The notes beneath the pieces are model-generated. The model searched no databases and was not told the DNA's origin. It saw only the letters and a program-made list of their open reading frames with translations. DNA of 64,000 nucleotides, from the NCBI GenBank assembly GCA_027491315.1, contig JAIXWL010000001.1, positions 248,001 through 312,000 on the forward strand, given 5' to 3'. A program made the translations under genes and the position numbers. Below, one piece after another: positions 63,350 to 64,000 of this stretch (positions are counted from its first letter, which is position 1; the number at the start of each line of letters is the position of its first letter). Origin of the DNA: Cytophagaceae bacterium. GTDB lineage: Bacteria; Bacteroidota; Bacteroidia; Cytophagales; Spirosomataceae.

Positions 63350-64000
63350 ATGAAAAAAAATCAGACCATGAGACCCGCTGTCTCATACCTGAGAATGTGT
63401 ATTCTCTCTTTTGCCCTAATTTGTGGAGCCGTCCACTCGTCTTGGGCAGTGGCAGCACCCCTGTTTGAAAAATCAGTTTCTGGAAAAGTTACTGAAGAAA
63501 ACGGCGCTCCTATTCCGGGAGTTTCCGTTACCCAAAAAGGTAGCACACGTGGAACGACCACTGACATCAATGGAAATTTCAAAATCAATGTCGACAGTGA
63601 CAAATCGATACTTGCATTTTCTTTTGTTGGTTATATTCCTCAGGAATTAGAAGTAGGAAGTCAAACTAATATCACCATCAAATTAAAAGTTGATACCAAA
63701 TTATTGACTGAAGTGGTCGTGGTAGGTTATGGTAGCCAGAAAAAGGCCAATTTAACTGGAGCAGTAGATCAAGTTAGTAGTGAGGTATTTGATAATAGGC
63801 CATTAACCAATTTAAATCAGGGTCTTCAAGGTGTTATGCCCAATTTAAATATCAAAATGGGAGATGGTAAACCTAATCAAGCCCCTAGTTTTAATATACG
63901 TGGTACCACATCCATTGGTCAGGGAGGCAATGCTTTAGTGTTAATAGATAACGTAGAAGGGGACCCTAGCCTTTTAAATCCGAACGATATTGCCACCATT
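63350..64000 (+). CDS. SusC/RagA-family TonB-linked transporter, N-terminal 217 residues
   Basis: The frame starts ATG 63350 and runs off the right edge. It has an unusually long N-terminal region (about 35 residues, including MRPAVSYLRM) before a signal-like hydrophobic segment ending SWAVAA. The carboxypeptidase-regulatory domain follows (VSGKVTEENGAPIPGVSV), then the SusC signature TEVVVVGYGSQKKANLTGAV and the plug start (NLNQGLQGVMPNLNIKMGDG). It is a second SusC in the window. A SusD is expected beyond the edge. Confidence 0.92.
   Translation, partial: MKKNQTMRPAVSYLRMCILSFALICGAVHSSWAVAAPLFEKSVSGKVTEENGAPIPGVSVTQKGSTRGTTTDINGNFKINVDSDKSILAFSFVGYIPQELEVGSQTNITIKLKVDTKLLTEVVVVGYGSQKKANLTGAVDQVSSEVFDNRPLTNLNQGLQGVMPNLNIKMGDGKPNQAPSFNIRGTTSIGQGGNALVLIDNVEGDPSLLNPNDIATI

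Noticed and set aside
1-64000. Antiviral defence system
   Set aside because: No restriction-modification, CBASS, retron, Abi or similar proteins; RecJ here is an ordinary repair nuclease standing alone.

Overview
The window looks like a chromosomal segment of a Bacteroidota bacterium, most likely a Cytophagales-type environmental lineage. The support is a complete SusC/SusD pair, a second SusC at the right edge, a PF14905-type TonB receptor, several possible TAnnTTTG promoter boxes, low G+C, and few clear Shine-Dalgarno sites. I saw no tRNA, rRNA, CRISPR array, transposase or phage gene. The genus is not determined.

Region 1 (1-13745) is a surface-polysaccharide locus. Ten tightly spaced or overlapping minus-strand genes run from 10831 to the left edge. 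They make a pseudaminic/legionaminic-type nonulosonic acid precursor (PseB, PseC, PseH-like acetyltransferase, aldo/keto reductase, SpsF/PseF-like cytidylyltransferase, aminomutase-like transaminase, WbpG/PseA-like amidotransferase, HisH-like partner). They also make a UDP-HexNAc uronic acid (TviB/WbpO and TviC/WbpP types) and a flippase. Upstream lie gmd, a small nucleotidylyltransferase, a winged-helix regulator with a degenerate nucleotidyltransferase domain, and a divergent initiating sugar transferase. PseG, PseI and HisF are not in the window.

Region 2 (13746-20117) holds recJ, a small membrane protein, a YncE-like/phosphoesterase fusion, and two intergenic zones unusually rich in hairpin repeats, including a 138-bp tandem array.

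Region 3 (20222-35902) contains a seven-gene minus-strand operon: SusC, SusD, then two alternating pairs of DUF1549/DUF1553 c-type cytochrome protein and DUF1501 protein, then a DUF2231/cytochrome/LRR fusion. This planctomycete-style cassette, coupled directly to a SusCD transporter and containing a 61-bp inverted repeat after susD, is the best candidate for an undescribed system.

Region 4 (36293-47419) is mixed: a Dabb protein, a Crp/Fnr regulator, a secreted protein with a long structured leader, pirin, YceI, a receiver-like protein, a patatin flanked by two paralogous cysteine-rich lipoproteins, a 595-residue nitronate-monooxygenase-like protein, a LOG protein and a TonB receptor.

Region 5 (47449-64000) looks like extracytoplasmic carbohydrate metabolism: a GMC oxidoreductase with a gluconate-dehydrogenase-subunit-3-like partner and two exported TIM-barrel isomerase-like proteins, a sulfatase, a membrane AraC regulator, a GH2 enzyme, a GlcN6P-deaminase-like protein, an exported M28 peptidase, a sialidase-like propeller, and the start of another SusC gene.
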